From Ecdyonurus torrentis (taxonomy: Eukaryota; Arthropoda; Insecta; Ephemeroptera; Heptageniidae): a DNA stretch of 64,000 nt. The stretch is taken from contig OX439130.1 of NCBI GenBank assembly GCA_949318235.1, positions 41,355,540 to 41,419,539 of the forward strand, in the 5' to 3' direction. Position 1 is the stretch's first letter, and each line of letters begins with the position of its first letter. The notes under the pieces are model-generated. The model was given only the letters and a program-made list of their open reading frames with translations, did not search any database and was not told the origin of the DNA. This document shows, in pieces, positions 31,564 to 45,287 of the stretch. The translations under genes and the position numbers were made by a program.

Positions 31564-34051
31564 CACGGATTACTTCTACTACCAAAACTTTTGAAACTGT
31601 AATTGTATCATTAAGTACAAAAAAAAATCAATTTTATGAAGCCTGCGTGAATATTTATTGTGCGTTCAAATTGAATTATTTTATAGTATTTAATTATATA
31701 TTGTATTTTCATAGCCCATGTACTGTGCATGTACTCTATCGTTTCATACCAATAAAAAGTAAATACAATTGAATGAAAGTACTTTACATGCATAATATTT
31801 TGAAATTGAAAAGACATAAATAATGCGAGTTACTGTAACATCACGTAGAGCGTGTATAAAATGTATATACTCATATAGCTGTGAGTACTTTATTTTCAAT
31901 TCATATTATTTTGTATTCAAAATAATTAGGTTCAATTTGAAAAATATTTTATACATGTTATATACGTACGTCCTGGTGGGAGAAAGGTATAAAGATTAAA
32001 ATAAAATTATTTGCTTTGTTATCAAATTAGCATTTCTTATGAAAATGTTTCTTTCTACAATCCACACATTTAAAAATGAAATAATAAAGTATAACTTCAA
32101 CAGAAAGACGTTTTTATTATTATTATTATTGTATTTTACTGAAAAGAAAGGGACTTCTTGTATTGTATTGTAATTTTTAACAAATCAAAAATCAAACACA
32201 GCATAATTTTGGTAGACATTAGATGTCAAAAGAAACAAAGGAAAAGTTATCCTTCAATATTTTTGCCACCCATAAAAAAAACGAATTATTATAATTAATG
32301 CAAATTATATTTCAATTCATTTTTTTTTTCCTTAAACCTACACATAAATGTTAATACTATATTGAATTGAAGCAAGAACCTTCACATAGGTCAGAAACTG
32401 CGTGGTTGTTTGGAACCAGTTTTATATATATAAATATATTTTCAAGTCACCCTGTGGGGGTCAAGTATTAAGAGGTTGAAAAAAAAAAAGTAAAAAAATT
32501 TAAAGTTAAAATTTCACCAAGCGAAAAAAAAAAAAATACAATCTTCTTTTTATCTTATTAATCAACTTTAAGGTGGACACTAACAAATTTATGCGTGAGA
32601 GCCAATTTTTTTTTTCTTCCTCATTTTGAATCATTACCTTATTTGGGTGTGCGATCGTCATATAGACAAAGAGGTCCAAATTTTATGTGGTCATTTAGTA
32701 TATAGGAGAATAAAAAAAAAAAAAAAAAAAAAAATGCCAGACTTGAAAGATCATAGATTATAAAACTTAATTAATGCTAATAGATTTGTCTGTTTTAATA
32801 TTTTTCAAGTGTTATCTGATACATACACCAAAAATAGAACTTTTAAGAATTAGAGTGTTTCGGACAAAAGAAGTGGGATTTTTGCCTAAAACAAAATGTG
32901 ATGTTGTAGTAATCAATGATCATTAGGCAGAGATGCAGAGAGTATAATAATACTTTAAGTTTATAATGGAAAACGACCAAACGTTGATAAGGTATTATAC
33001 ATTCATGACAAAAGGTTTATAATAATGCATTTTATACTTTTCAATGGCCCTGTGCCCTATATACAAATAGAAAAGGAGTTACTTTTGTATTTAGAATTAC
33101 TGCGAGCAAAAACTATACTGTACTTACATAGACTACTTACATTTATTATTAATTTTTTTTTTTACTGAAACTCGATTGCTTTTTTTATTTTTTATTATTT
33201 TTATTTTTTTTTTTATTACGACGTCCTTGTCCTACGTCAATACAATTTTTTTAAAATCATTTTTCATCCTACATATTACATGCAAAGAAATATGTGAGGT
33301 AATTACATTTGAACTCACTTTTACTTTCTCAGCCATATTTTACTTATACAATGATGTAAGAGTACTTCATATATAACTTGATTTTCATGTTATACTATTA
33401 ATATATTATATAGGCTCCATAAAATTTTTAGACTTTGAATTGTAAGGTGAAATATTATTTTGAATATATAAGCAGTCAATTTCTTACATCACACTATAAA
33501 CGATTAATTGATAGTATTATTTTAGCTTCAATAAAATCCTCTTACAATTTATTAGTTTCAAAAGAGAAAATAAAAGATTTTGACTTGACATTTTTTTCCT
33601 GTTTATTATATTAAAGTTATATGTTTTTATTTATACCGATATTTGTATTTAAAAATAATTTTTTCTTTCTATTATTTATATTTCAGAATTAAGAAGTTGA
33701 TTGAGGTCCATGCAACGCTTGTTTGTAACATAACTGTATTATCTTACTATATCAACTCCATATATATTATGTATAGTCATATTATAATTTTCTTATTTAA
33801 TCTGATTTCATTTAAAAGCTTCCATGTCAAGGAATATTCTAAAAAAAAACAATAAAATAAACGTAACATGCAAATCGCCTCCGTATAACAATAACTTTGT
33901 TCCGTAAATATATCTTATAGAAATAAAATATTTTGTTACATCATGCAACATAAAACCCTCTACAATCCTTTCTCCAATATACATAATACATAACTATAAT
34001 CATAAGAGACGTGGGTACTGTATATTCGAAACAAAAACCTTTTCAAATCAG

Positions 34052-34089
<38 letters not shown>

Positions 34090-34145
34090 TCGTACATAGT
34101 TTTTTTTAGAACAAAACCCCCACATTACAAAATAAAGTGTTTTAC

Positions 34146-34282
34146 CTTGTTCTGGTCTTGGGCTAGGTGGAGGTCTATGTCTCGGTGGTGGCGACGGTTT
34201 TACTGATGAGGTTGCAGGGGTAGTTGATCCTGCACCAGGGGTGGTAGTCGTCATCAACAGCATCCTCTTCCAATAACAGTCG
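34146..34282 (-). CDS. First coding exon of an unidentified minus-strand gene (39 codons, Pro/Thr-rich)
   Basis: Read on the minus strand, a pyrimidine-rich tract ending TTGTATAG precedes the exon and donor GTAAAA follows ...GAACAAG. The ATG at 34,263 opens MLLMTTTTPGAGSTTPATSS followed by a Pro/Arg/Ser-rich run (PSPPPRHRPPPSPRPEQ) that reaches the donor in frame with one base over. When joined to the proposed 5' UTR exon at 38,947, the frame upstream of this ATG carries an in-frame TGA at the junction, so this ATG is the natural start. Local base composition is far more GC-rich than the surrounding DNA and the codons look used. The peptide is low-complexity and probably disordered; I do not recognise the protein. 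No further exon is convincing down to position 1, so the next intron would exceed 34 kb or the next exon is hard to see. Confidence 0.6.
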
Positions 34283-35493
34283 CTATACAAGAAAACAAAT
34301 CACGTAAGTTAATTCTCGGTGAGATTATACAAAAGACGATTGCTATATATCGGAATTCAAGGTGATATCACGTCATTCGCACTTATAATATAAAACTCAG
34401 AATGGCGTGAGGAATAAAGAAAACGTCACGTTTATCGCTAAAAAAAAATAACGATATATAAAAATCTAATCGCTTTATTATATAAAATGTTGTTCTTTTT
34501 TATTTTTTTAAATAATCTTATCTGTTTTTATATATATAATATAATAAAATATTATATTGGATTTCGGTAGCTTCTTATTTGACGTTCACTTTAATGTAAT
34601 AAGTCATTAAAAAAGGATTTAGGGATTTGTTGATGAGGAGATATCACGACGTACAAAGAGCTATTATTATATTCTATATACATAAAGAAGATAATTTGCT
34701 TCATTCTGGTTATATTAATAGAATTATAAAAAATCATTTTCCAAGTAAAAGTTTAAATACTTTCAATTAGATTTCGATTAAATGAACATTACAGTATAAT
34801 TCGATTAAAGGTAATTAACTTAATCGTGCATGAATAATTCATAACAGTATGCGGTATAACAAACTATTGTTTATTATTTGTTCAGTTTAATTGCTTCTTC
34901 TAAAAGTGGATAAAATTAATTCCACGTAATTTTATTTATGTCATGTAGCATAAGTATTGATCTTAAGGAATAGAAATAATTATGATGCAATTAATAGATG
35001 GTGCCGAAATCTGGCTAGCATAATTATTACGAATTTATTTTTGTCCTTGTATGATTCATCATGTTGACTGATGTCATACATTAAATTCAGTTTCAAATTT
35101 GGACAACACATTATTAATAAAATTGGGGAGCCATAGTAAAATGTTAAAAGCAGGATCTCCAACAGGACATATATTTTAAAAAAGTAGTTTGCGGATAACG
35201 TGTCGTATCTTGTAACTTTTAAATCACGAACTTAAATAACTTTAATTGTTCATCATACTTTTCTTTTCTTTTTTATCTCCATCAAGTTATTTTTGCACTC
35301 ATTGTCGATAATAATCTCTAATTGCATGAAATATTATCTATATACTAAATTGATTAAAACTTTCAAAACTTAATGTTTAAATGACATTTTTCTCAACATA
35401 ATTAATCAACTTTCTTGAGATATAATTTACTTTTCAATTCAATTAATTGTGATGATAAATTTATTACTTTATCTATTATAACTCTATGTTTTC

Positions 35494-35602
<109 letters not shown>

Positions 35603-35803
35603 ATACATTATACAAAGTATGTAATAGGAAGCTACAATAACATAGAGCAAGTGATTTAAAATTATACATCATATTTCCATTTACAGTTACTTTGGCATAT
35701 CACTAACTTTACTTTTTATACATAATAAGATATATTATACAGTACATAACATTGTATACGATGTACGGAGAGTGTATATATTTTTCTGGTAAGTTGATAG
35801 TTC

Positions 35804-35810
<7 letters not shown>

Positions 35811-35865
<55 letters not shown>
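35811..35865. repeat. (CT)n microsatellite
   Basis: About 27 CT units. Confidence 0.96.
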
Positions 35866-35867
<2 letters not shown>

Positions 35868-36790
35868 GGGCATATGGCAAAACAAAGCTCTCATATTGAG
35901 TGAATGCTTCAGGAAAAAAAAAATGATAAAAGAATACTCTAAACAGTCAGCGGTCATCCTCTTTTTTTACATACTTATTTTTTTTTAAATTCCTTTACAT
36001 TAAAGGTATATTTTTCCCTTTGCTTCATTGAATAATACCTTATTGTATTTTAAATGCTTCAATAGACCGTTGTTTCCATGATTTTTAAATCCACAAAAAG
36101 AGTCTATGAACTTCAAATATTTTTTCGTAACGCCTGTCTTGGTATATTAAAACTACATCAATTTTGAGTTAGTTTATTTCGTTCCAAAGCTTCCTGTATT
36201 TAGGTATAACAATATAAAGGTATAAGACAGAATTAAAATTTATTTCTCAGTGTCTTTTTTTTTTTTTTTTTTTTTTTCGCGCGTCTTTAAAAAATATTTA
36301 AACGTTACAACTTTGTAGAAAAATATTTGTCTATTCATTTAGATAATTAATGTTAACTGTTTAATTAAATAGTTGAGAAAACTTCTTTAAAATATCATAA
36401 TTAGAATAATAGTGACACTTTAAACCATAAATATTCCCAGATTCTTTTTTCGTCCATTATAATAAATAACATATTTCAGGTCAAGGGGCCAAACCAATCA
36501 ACTTTCATATAAAAAAAAAGTACGCAAATTACGAGTAATTTTGTTGTATACAGTATATGTTACGTGACACTAACTTCCCCATTGACAGTTAAGTGTTCAC
36601 GTACAAATTTTATATTCAAATCACGATCATTTCATCGCATAAACAAGCACAGATTTTAGGGGATGAAGAGGTGAACAGTATATGAGCAGAATAATACATG
36701 CAAAGAAAATTTTACATCAAGTATATTTGCCTTTTTTATATCGAAAATCATTAAAAATGATGATTTGCTATATAATATTCGAAGCACAGG

Positions 36791-36823
<33 letters not shown>

Positions 36824-37593
36824 TTTATGAGAGTCATATTAAATATATGTCTTACCTTGATATAAGTAATAATATTAGCACTTTTAACACTTTAATATTC
36901 TAAAGTAAACCTACACATGTATTTTTCTAAGTATGTATAATTTACATCCAGCAGTCATGAATATAATGATTATTAAGGCGTTTTCATAAATCTTATTATT
37001 ATAATATTTATCATGATTAGCCATGCTATATATTAAACTTAACACTGGGCGCAAGAAATGCCGCAAGTGCATAATAAACTCTACTTGCATATAGCCCCCT
37101 CTTTTCATCGTGTACATACATGACCTCCCACACAATTTACACACCTGTACAGATGAACAGGCGACACATTGTGACCGTGAAAGGGGCGGTAAAATACGCC
37201 CATACACTCCTCAATCCTAAATTGGTAAAGATAAAAAAAAGTTGTGTATCTGTAAAACAAATAACTTGATATTTTCTGACAATGAGCCAAAAAAAAAAAA
37301 AAAAAAAAGTGTGTTTGATTTTTTGTTCTTTCAAAAGTAAAATATGTCACTCTCACTTTAGGTTTATGTTTATAATAATAAAATATGTGAATTGGACCAT
37401 AAAGTATTTAACTACTTTTGTTAGAGCTACTGTATCCAAAATAAATAATAATAATAAAAAAAAAGGTTTAGAAAATTTTAAACCTGATATTTATCAATAA
37501 GAACGTTCATTGATTAAGAATTTTACTCTTTAATGGTCAACCCTATTGTCTTTTCTTTTGTTCTCTTGATGAATATAAAATATCTTATGAAAA

Positions 37594-37744
<151 letters not shown>

Positions 37745-38946
37745 TTTTATAGTGAATGAGTTGACAGAAAACTAATTTTTTTGGGTGCTTGTTTGTATAA
37801 ATTAGTTTTTATGTTAAATTATAATATTGTGTTTAAAAATTATGTATAAATTGTTTATCTATACTCAATAGGCAATTTGCAATATTAGTGTTTGGAATTT
37901 AACAACTTCTCATATATTAAGATAAAATAAGGGAGTAATTCAACAACCCTTGTTGGATCGGGACCTCAGGGGTTAGTCAGCACCATATAAAATAAAATTT
38001 GTCAGCACCATAGGTAAAGTGTCGTTCCAGAAAGCCCGCCGTAAGCGTAAAAACATTTCAGAAACGTACTAATTTACGTTCGAGGGGACATTTATCTTTT
38101 CTGAGTCAAATAGGCAAATGCAGACTCGCTTTATATGGCAAATACGACCCTTCATGGTTATTGATGAAAAAGGTAAAAAAAAAATAATCTAAAGCTTCAG
38201 TTTCAGCAAATAAATTTTGCATAATTTTAATACTACAGTATATACGTAATCAAAATTCTTGAAGTAAAATTGAATTTTTATGGCACAAACTTTGAAAACT
38301 TTTTTTAATGATATCTTTATTTTATTAATTGATTAAAGCAATCAATGCTACTGCATGGTTACTGAATCAATGCCATCAATTTTATGCCATTATTTTTATA
38401 TTTTCATTCAAATACAAAAGTTATAAAAACATAAATCTTATATAGCATAGAAAATAATTATTTATTCTAAACTAGGTCGTATTAAATGTAAAAGTACTAA
38501 TAAATTTAACATTATACACATATGATTAAAATTATATGATAATAAAAATAAATCTCTCATTTAAATCATTTTTTTGCTGAAATATAAAATATGTACATAT
38601 ATACTGTATATATGTTCTGTATATTATATATACGTACAACGTAAATTATTGCTAAAAAATTAAATTATTGAAAGAATTATTACGTTGTAAAGAAGTTAAA
38701 TTATGTCATCTAGTTTTGCAATGGTATTAAATTTATTTTTCTTATCAAAAGTAAAAGGTAAAAACATTGAAACTTTTACATTAACATAAAAATAACTTTT
38801 TAAATACACTCGATAAATTTAATTGAATTAAATAAAACCTGTACAATGAAATAAAATGGGGTAAAAAAACAAAAAAAAGTTCCAGTTTCATGAATAAACT
38901 GTTCGAGTGCAAAAGTATACAAATTAACATATTTATTGAGACTTAC

Positions 38947-39330
38947 CATCAAATTTTGATGCGACTTTTTTTTATTGCTATCACTACGAACGAGTCACAT
39001 GTGTATACACTTATGCACGATTCACTATAAAACAAACACCTGAATTTTAACAATCACAATCTCTGGTCACGTATTTTTACGAGGTGCGGCGACACTACAC
39101 GACTCACTATACCGTCTTCTGACTGACTGATCACGGAGGACTATGTGTTAGGAATGTGATTCGCACTTATTTATTACTTTACTCCTCTCGAGCGTTGAGC
39201 TCACTACACTTTTTAGTTGCACGACCACGAGCAATGAGACACTATACAGACTCCGTTTGTTGGTGATGTTACAGTCAGGGCTAAAAAATCTCGTTCTTGT
39301 GCTTTCTCTCTCTTTTGCTCGATCGCTCGT
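38947..39330 (-). other. Probable 5' UTR exon and core promoter of the minus-strand gene (5' limit approximate)
   Basis: On the minus strand the segment ends AAAATTTGATG followed by a perfect GTAAGT donor (donor GT at 38,946-38,945). It is a balanced-composition island in AT-rich DNA and contains no long open frame. It has the initiator-like repeat ATCAGTCAGTCAG near 39,120, a motif style common at arthropod start sites. Splicing to 34,282 yields an in-frame stop before the first ATG, the structure expected of a leader exon. The exact transcription start is not determined; higher-GC pyrimidine-rich DNA continues to about 39,560 on the plus strand and may be promoter. Confidence 0.5.
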
Positions 39331-39892
39331 GTGTGTGCCGCCTCTTCTCTCCTCCTACTCTTATTACTTACTACTACATATAAGACAACCCTACAGACTG
39401 CTTTTTTAGTCTGCAAAGCAAAAGATTCTTTTTCTTACCTCCTCCTTATTTCTCCCGCCTGCCGCTGTTTCTTCGTGCTGCAATGTGTTGCCCTCCCCTT
39501 CTTTGCTCCCGCTACCTCTCTGCACGGTCATCCACGTTTTTTTTTCTTTTCCTCTCTTTCTTCCTCATTTTTCTCGTCTTTTACAACATTACCTGCAACA
39601 AAAATATTGTATACACACTTCACTTTTTCTCAAGAATTTCTCACTTCTTGAAAAGATACATATAAATTAGATTTTTCATCCAATTTTTGACAGAAAAGAA
39701 CAGGCAACTTATAAATCGGGTAATTAAGGTCCTGGAAGATAACCCTACATATAAATAATGAATGATTGATTTTTAATTTAAATCGATCGATGTAAAATTA
39801 AAGGCTTAACTAGTTTCTAATATGTATCTAAAGAAATTATATGTCAAATGTAATAACCATTAATAAAATGTTATATTCTTCATGCATAATTT

Positions 39893-39927
<35 letters not shown>

Positions 39928-40437
39928 GTCGCAATGCCTATATTTGTAAATATTTATACAGAATGGGACATTACAATTTTATGTAGTTCTACTTGCTCGT
40001 TGCTATACTACTAACATGAATAGAAATAAAATGCTATCTATTTTGCATCTAGAAAATATATATACACAACACATATAATATGTAAATTTATTTTACTCTC
40101 CTCAGTATTATAGTTAAATTTGGATTAAATTTGTATGCATTTTACTGACCGAATAGATATACTGCGTGAGTACAATTGTAAAGAAAGAAAAAAAAAAGTC
40201 TCGTTCCATTAACGTTTGCTTTCAAGAAAGAGAAACTATATTACTATATACAGCAAATAAATCTCACGATGATGCATATTATTTTAAAAACAAATATTTG
40301 TTTATAATATAATCATATGTTATCCCCCCATAAAGAAAATAATACATATTATCAGTAGTAATATCCTCTATTATTATGACAAGTTCAACATTGATGTAGA
40401 GGAAACACACTAGAATGCATATCTATATCTGCGGTTA

Positions 40438-40438
<1 letters not shown>

Positions 40439-40505
<67 letters not shown>
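40439..40505. repeat. (CT)n microsatellite with one interruption
   Basis: About 33 CT units. Confidence 0.96.
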
Positions 40506-40507
<2 letters not shown>

Positions 40508-40696
40508 CTCTGTTGCAGCAGCAGCTATAATAATGATGATATTTTTAGTAGTTTCAAATCCGTGATCATAGTTCATTCACATGCACACAATATCATTTTT
40601 AAAACGGTATAATTTTTATAACCTATAAGTTCTAATTTTTTATAATATCACCAATTATAATATTTTATAATATTATAAAAATTCCAAGAAATTTGG

Positions 40697-40697
40697 A

Positions 40698-40734
<37 letters not shown>

Positions 40735-40762
40735 GAAAAGAAAAGAAAAGAAAAGAAAAAGA
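40697..40762. repeat. Poly-A then (GAAAA)n array
   Basis: An A run grades into about nine GAAAA pentamers. Confidence 0.95.
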
Positions 40763-43020
40763 TTTAAAACAAAAGATTTCTGGTTTAAAGCTTCAGTGAA
40801 TTCTTTATTTAAATATAAAATAGGCCTTGAAGGTCGACAAAATGTAGGTATAATATTTCTGCGCTATGTAGCATATCTTTATTATTATTATTATTTGACC
40901 ACATTATTTTTAACTTTAAGAACGAAATAATAAGGAAAGTGAATCGATATTTTTAATATTCAATTATCGGTTAATAAAATCACTGTAGAATCATATATTT
41001 ATAAACAAATTGATTACTTTAAAAGCGTATAATCATCGTATAATATTGTTATATAAATTTTTTTAATGAAGTAAAAAAAAAAAAGTAATAAGATTTTCAC
41101 GCCCTTGCGATCAACAAAATTAATATATTTCTACTTAATCTTATATTCACAATCTTCAGATTTTAATCCCTGAGGAAATGAGCCACTTTAAATTATCTTA
41201 AATTATGATGGAAAATCGATCATCATAAAATATCTAATTTACCATGAATTTCTTAGAAAATCTTTTCGCGATGCATATTAAATTTATATACATAAAGACA
41301 AGTTTACTTGCAATGTGTAATAGAGAAAGTTTAAAGTAAATAAAAACATACATAACAGTTTGGATGATACTTATATTCTTCAAATAACAAGATGTATATT
41401 TCAGATGTCATTAGATTCAAAAATAAAAATTCTTAAATTAAATAATAAAATAAATTGTTCAAATACAACTTGAATACCAACATGATGCTTAAATTCAGTG
41501 TTAAAAAATTATAGCCTTAGGCAAATGAGCTTGCTCTCTGGGAACTTCAAATAAGAAGAAGAAGAAAAAAAAAAAGTTACACAAGAATGGCAGGTGAATC
41601 GACAAGCATAGATTGTAATTATTAAGTGCCCAGCACAATCTAACAACTATGTAGGTACCTGGATTTTTATTCTTCTTCAATATTATTATTATTAATAATA
41701 TTGTACAATTTTACAAACTAAAAAGGACCGATATTATGAAAAGTCAATTATTATTAAGTTTTCATAAGTTGTTGGAGGGTATACACGCAAGGTCTTTGAT
41801 TTATTCAAGAGTATTTCACGTATAAATCAAGATAAAAGCATCAATAAAAAAGTTATACATTTTGCAATTGACCTTTGGAGGTCGTTATTTATATATACGA
41901 TCTTATATATAGGATCATCTAATCTAATTCTTCTTCGCACAAAAGATATATCAAATTGAAATAAGAGACAGCAAAATATTACAACTATAAATTTTTCTTA
42001 AAAACAAACAAACATACAAAAAACAAATACGCATCCTTTAAAAAGCGCTTTGCTATGAAGCATTTTTGTTTTATTTTTCCTATAAATAACTTATATATAC
42101 CATACATTGCAATTGAGCATTGTATCTAACAATAAGCATATTTCTTTCATAATTAAAAGATGAAATATTTAAGAAATATTAAAAGTTCCTTATACATATA
42201 CAATACAAAATATTTATTTTATTTGTTTACTTTGGTTTGATTACCCATTGATCATAATAGTAATGAAAATTGTTATAGATTCAAAACACCGTGGCTGGAA
42301 ACCTCACGTTGCTATATAATTGCGATCGAAGAGAGAAACAATGAATATTGAATTAGAGTATACATTATAGTTATTAAATTACAAGAATAATTAAAAAGGA
42401 TAACTTTTCATAATGTTGTAGACCTTATTGTATAATAAAAGAATTTTTGATACGTCATTTGAAAAGTAGAGATATAAAAAATGTATATGGTTTCTTTTCT
42501 TAAAGGCCCTGGATACCCTAAAAAAAAGTTTTGTATACTTCAATGGGACCGAATTTCTGATGACCTGTCGAAATCGCCATCTCTCTAGCTCGCGGCATAA
42601 CGTCGCACGGCCCTATAACGCACTCGCCGTACTCGCCGCAGCCGCCGCAATTCCGCACCAGGCAGTTGTGACGTAGCAACTGCCCATCTCTAGCACCCTA
42701 TAACCAGGGCAACCCCCTTTAAACCGACCCTGCACCCTTAGTATCTATGGTAATCGATCCATCTCACTTGACAGGGGGGACCACCCTTTCATCTTTGAAC
42801 CCTGAAAGTTTGTAGATCCCAAATTAACCATTTCACCCTTTTAAGGGGTTATTAAGGTACCAATACGATTACTAGGGTGCAAAGTAAAACCCTTGATAAA
42901 AATATAACTCACGATAACACATATTAAAATTTCAACCTAGAGGTATTAAAAGATGAGTTATCCAAATGAAGGTACCAAAAGGTTATCTTCCACCCTCTGG
43001 GTCCACCCCCTGGGGGTCAA

Positions 43021-43830
43021 TTAGGGGTGTACAGTACTGAAAATTAAAGTTCTCCGATTTGGACGCAGCAAACGTTGAAATCGGGGTAAATTGACCTTCT
43101 GAAGACAATAGTGAGCACCAAAGGGTTATATACTCAACCCCTGAGGATTAAAGGGGCGGTTCAACCGTAAAATTAAAGTACCCCGATTTGGATGCAACAA
43201 ACGTTGAAACCAGGGTAACTTGACTTCCATATAACGATGGTCAGCACCAAGGGGTAAAATATTCAACCCCCGAGGATTAAAGGGGCGGTTCAACCGAAAA
43301 ATTCAATTATCTCAATTTGGATGACACAAGCGTGGAAGTCGGGGTAACTTGACTTCCGTATAACGATGGTCAGCACCAAGGGGTTAAATACTCGCCCCCG
43401 AAGAATTAAAGGGGCGGTTCAACCAAAAAATTCAATTAGCTCAATTTGGATGACCCAAGCGTGGAAGTCGGGGTAACTTGACTTCTATATAACGTTGGTC
43501 AGCACCAAGGGGTTAATACTCAACCCCTGAGAATTAAAGGGGCGGTTCTTCCATAAAATTCAATTATCTCAATTTGGATGACTCAAGCGTTGAAGTCGGG
43601 GTAACTTTAATTTCACATAACAATAATGAGCACCACAGGGCTATATATTTACTTCCTGAGGATTGAAGGGGCGGTTCAACCGTAAAATTCAAGTATTCCA
43701 ATTTGGATTACACAAGCGCAAATCTCGGGGTTACTTGGGATCTCAAAAACTACTGTGAGCACCAAAGGTCTATAACTCACCCCCTGAGAATTAAAGGGGC
43801 GGCTCGACTATTACGTTTGAGTTCTGAGTT
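43021..43830 (+). repeat. 129-bp tandem units in left arm of giant palindrome
   Basis: The motif AAAGGGGCGG recurs at 43,150, 43,279, 43,408, 43,536, 43,665 (variant) and 43,793, a period of 128-129 bp. Each unit also carries GGTCAGCACCAA or GAGCACCA, a line of CAATTTGGATGA-type sequence and GGTTCAACCG. There are about six units, the first and last degenerate. The right arm (about 43,938-44,745) holds the same array inverted. Confidence 0.85.
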
Positions 43831-43937
43831 TTGGATGTGAAGAAGATGGTATGTGGAGAAACATAACTTTATAAACTTTATAATTAGCACCAAAGAGTTG
43901 AATATTCTCCTACTTTAATTGGCAACGTCACATCCAA

Positions 43938-44745
43938 AACTCAGAACTCAAACGTAATAGTCGAGCCGCCCCTTTAATTCTCAGGGGGTGAGTTATAGAC
44001 CTTTGGTGCTCACAGTAGTTTTTGAGATCCCAAGTAACCCCGAGATTTGCGCTTGTGTAATCCAAATTGGAATACTTGAATTTTACGGTTGAACCGCCCC
44101 TTCAATCCTCAGGAAGTAAATATATAGCCCTGTGGTGCTCATTATTGTTATGTGAAATTAAAGTTACCCCGACTTCAACGCTTGAGTCATCCAAATTGAG
44201 ATAATTGAATTTTATGGAAGAACCGCCCCTTTAATTCTCAGGGGTTGAGTATTAACCCCTTGGTGCTGACCAACGTTATATAGAAGTCAAGTTACCCCGA
44301 CTTCCACGCTTGGGTCATCCAAATTGAGCTAATTGAATTTTTTGGTTGAACCGCCCCTTTAATTCTTCGGGGGCGAGTATTTAACCCCTTGGTGCTGACC
44401 ATCGTTATACGGAAGTCAAGTTACCCCGACTTCCACGCTTGTGTCATCCAAATTGAGATAATTGAATTTTTCAGTTGAACCGCCCCTTTAATCCTCGGGG
44501 GTTGAATATTTTACCCCTTGGTGCTGACCATCATTATATGGAAGTCAAGTTACCCTGTTTTCAACGTTTGTTGCATCCAAATCGGGGTACTTTAATTTTA
44601 CGGTTGAACCGCCCCTTTAATCCTCAGGGGTTGAGTATATAACCCTTTGGTGCTCACTATTGTCTTCAGAAGGTCAATTTACCCCGATTTCAACGTTTGC
44701 TGCGTCCAAATCGGAGAACTTTAATTTTCAGTACTGTACACCCCT
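43938..44745 (-). repeat. 129-bp tandem units, inverted copy in right arm
   Basis: Mirror image of the left-arm array: CGGTTGAACCGCCCCTTTAA-type motifs recur at about 129 bp. Because both arms keep the same number of units in register, the tandem expansion predates the formation of the palindrome, or the arms are being homogenised. Confidence 0.85.
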
Positions 44746-45287
44746 AATTGACCCCCAGGGGGTGGACCCAGAGGGTGGAAGATAACCTTTTGGTACCTTC
44801 ATTTGGATAACTCATCTTTTAATACCTCTAGGTTGAAATTTTAATATGTGTTATCGTGAGTTATATTTTTATCAAGGGTTTTACTTTGCACCCTAGTAAT
44901 CGTATTGGTACCTTAATAACCCCTTAAAAGGGTGAAAGGGTTAATTTGGGATCTACAAACTTTCAGGGTTCAAAGATGAAAGGGTGGTCCCCCCTGTCAA
45001 GTGAGATGGATCGATTACCATAGATACTAAGGGTGCAGGGTCGGTTTAAAGGGGGTTGCCCTGGTTATAGGGTGCTAGAGATGGGCAGTTGCTACGTCAC
45101 AACTGCCTGGTGCGGAATTGCGGCGAGTACGGCGAGTGCGTTATAGGGCCGTGCGACGTTATGCCGCGAGCTAGAGAGATGGCGATTTCGACAGGTCATC
45201 AGAAATTCGGTCCCATTGAAGTATACAAAACTTTTTTTTAGGGTATCCAGGGCCTTTAACGTTTTGTTGCGGGAACATGAAAGTTAA

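Larger units (their letters stand above)
39561..42499. other. AT-rich spacer, no supported gene
   Basis: Apart from a 29-bp A tract (39,897-39,925), a CT array (40,439-40,505) and a GAAAA array (40,697-40,762), I see only AT-rich DNA. It ends abruptly at the TTAA that flanks the large palindrome. Confidence 0.55.
42504..45255. mobile_element. Giant TTAA-flanked palindromic (foldback) element, 2752 bp
   Basis: The sequence from 42,504 (AGGCCCTGGATACCC) reads as the reverse complement of the sequence ending at 45,255 (GGGTATCCAGGGCCT). Left arm is 42,504-43,840, right arm 43,928-45,255, with an 87-bp unpaired spacer. Arms are nearly identical; I noted a 9-bp AGCCGCCGC-type insertion in the left arm (near 42,640) and a handful of single-base differences. 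TTAA lies immediately outside both ends (42,500-42,503 and 45,256-45,259) and the outer flanks do not match each other, so this is a discrete insertion, not a read-through assembly palindrome. No open reading frame of note is present, so it is non-autonomous. Its GC content is well above the flanks. TTAA duplication is typical of piggyBac and some Sola elements, but the end sequence (AGG rather than CCC after TTAA) is not the usual piggyBac one, so the superfamily is open. Confidence 0.88.

Noticed and set aside
36911..37207. 98-codon minus-strand frame with several cysteines
   Set aside because: The GC-richer patch was considered for a zinc-binding exon, but no regular Cys/His spacing or splice-bounded conserved block is visible.
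43021..44745. CRISPR-like regularly spaced repeats
   Set aside because: The 129-bp units are contiguous tandem repeats without unique spacers, in a eukaryotic foldback element.
42504..45255. Assembly artefact explanation for the giant palindrome (unsplit hairpin read)
   Set aside because: An artefact would mirror the flanks as well; here symmetry stops exactly at TTAA on both sides and the arms have small real differences, including a 9-bp indel.
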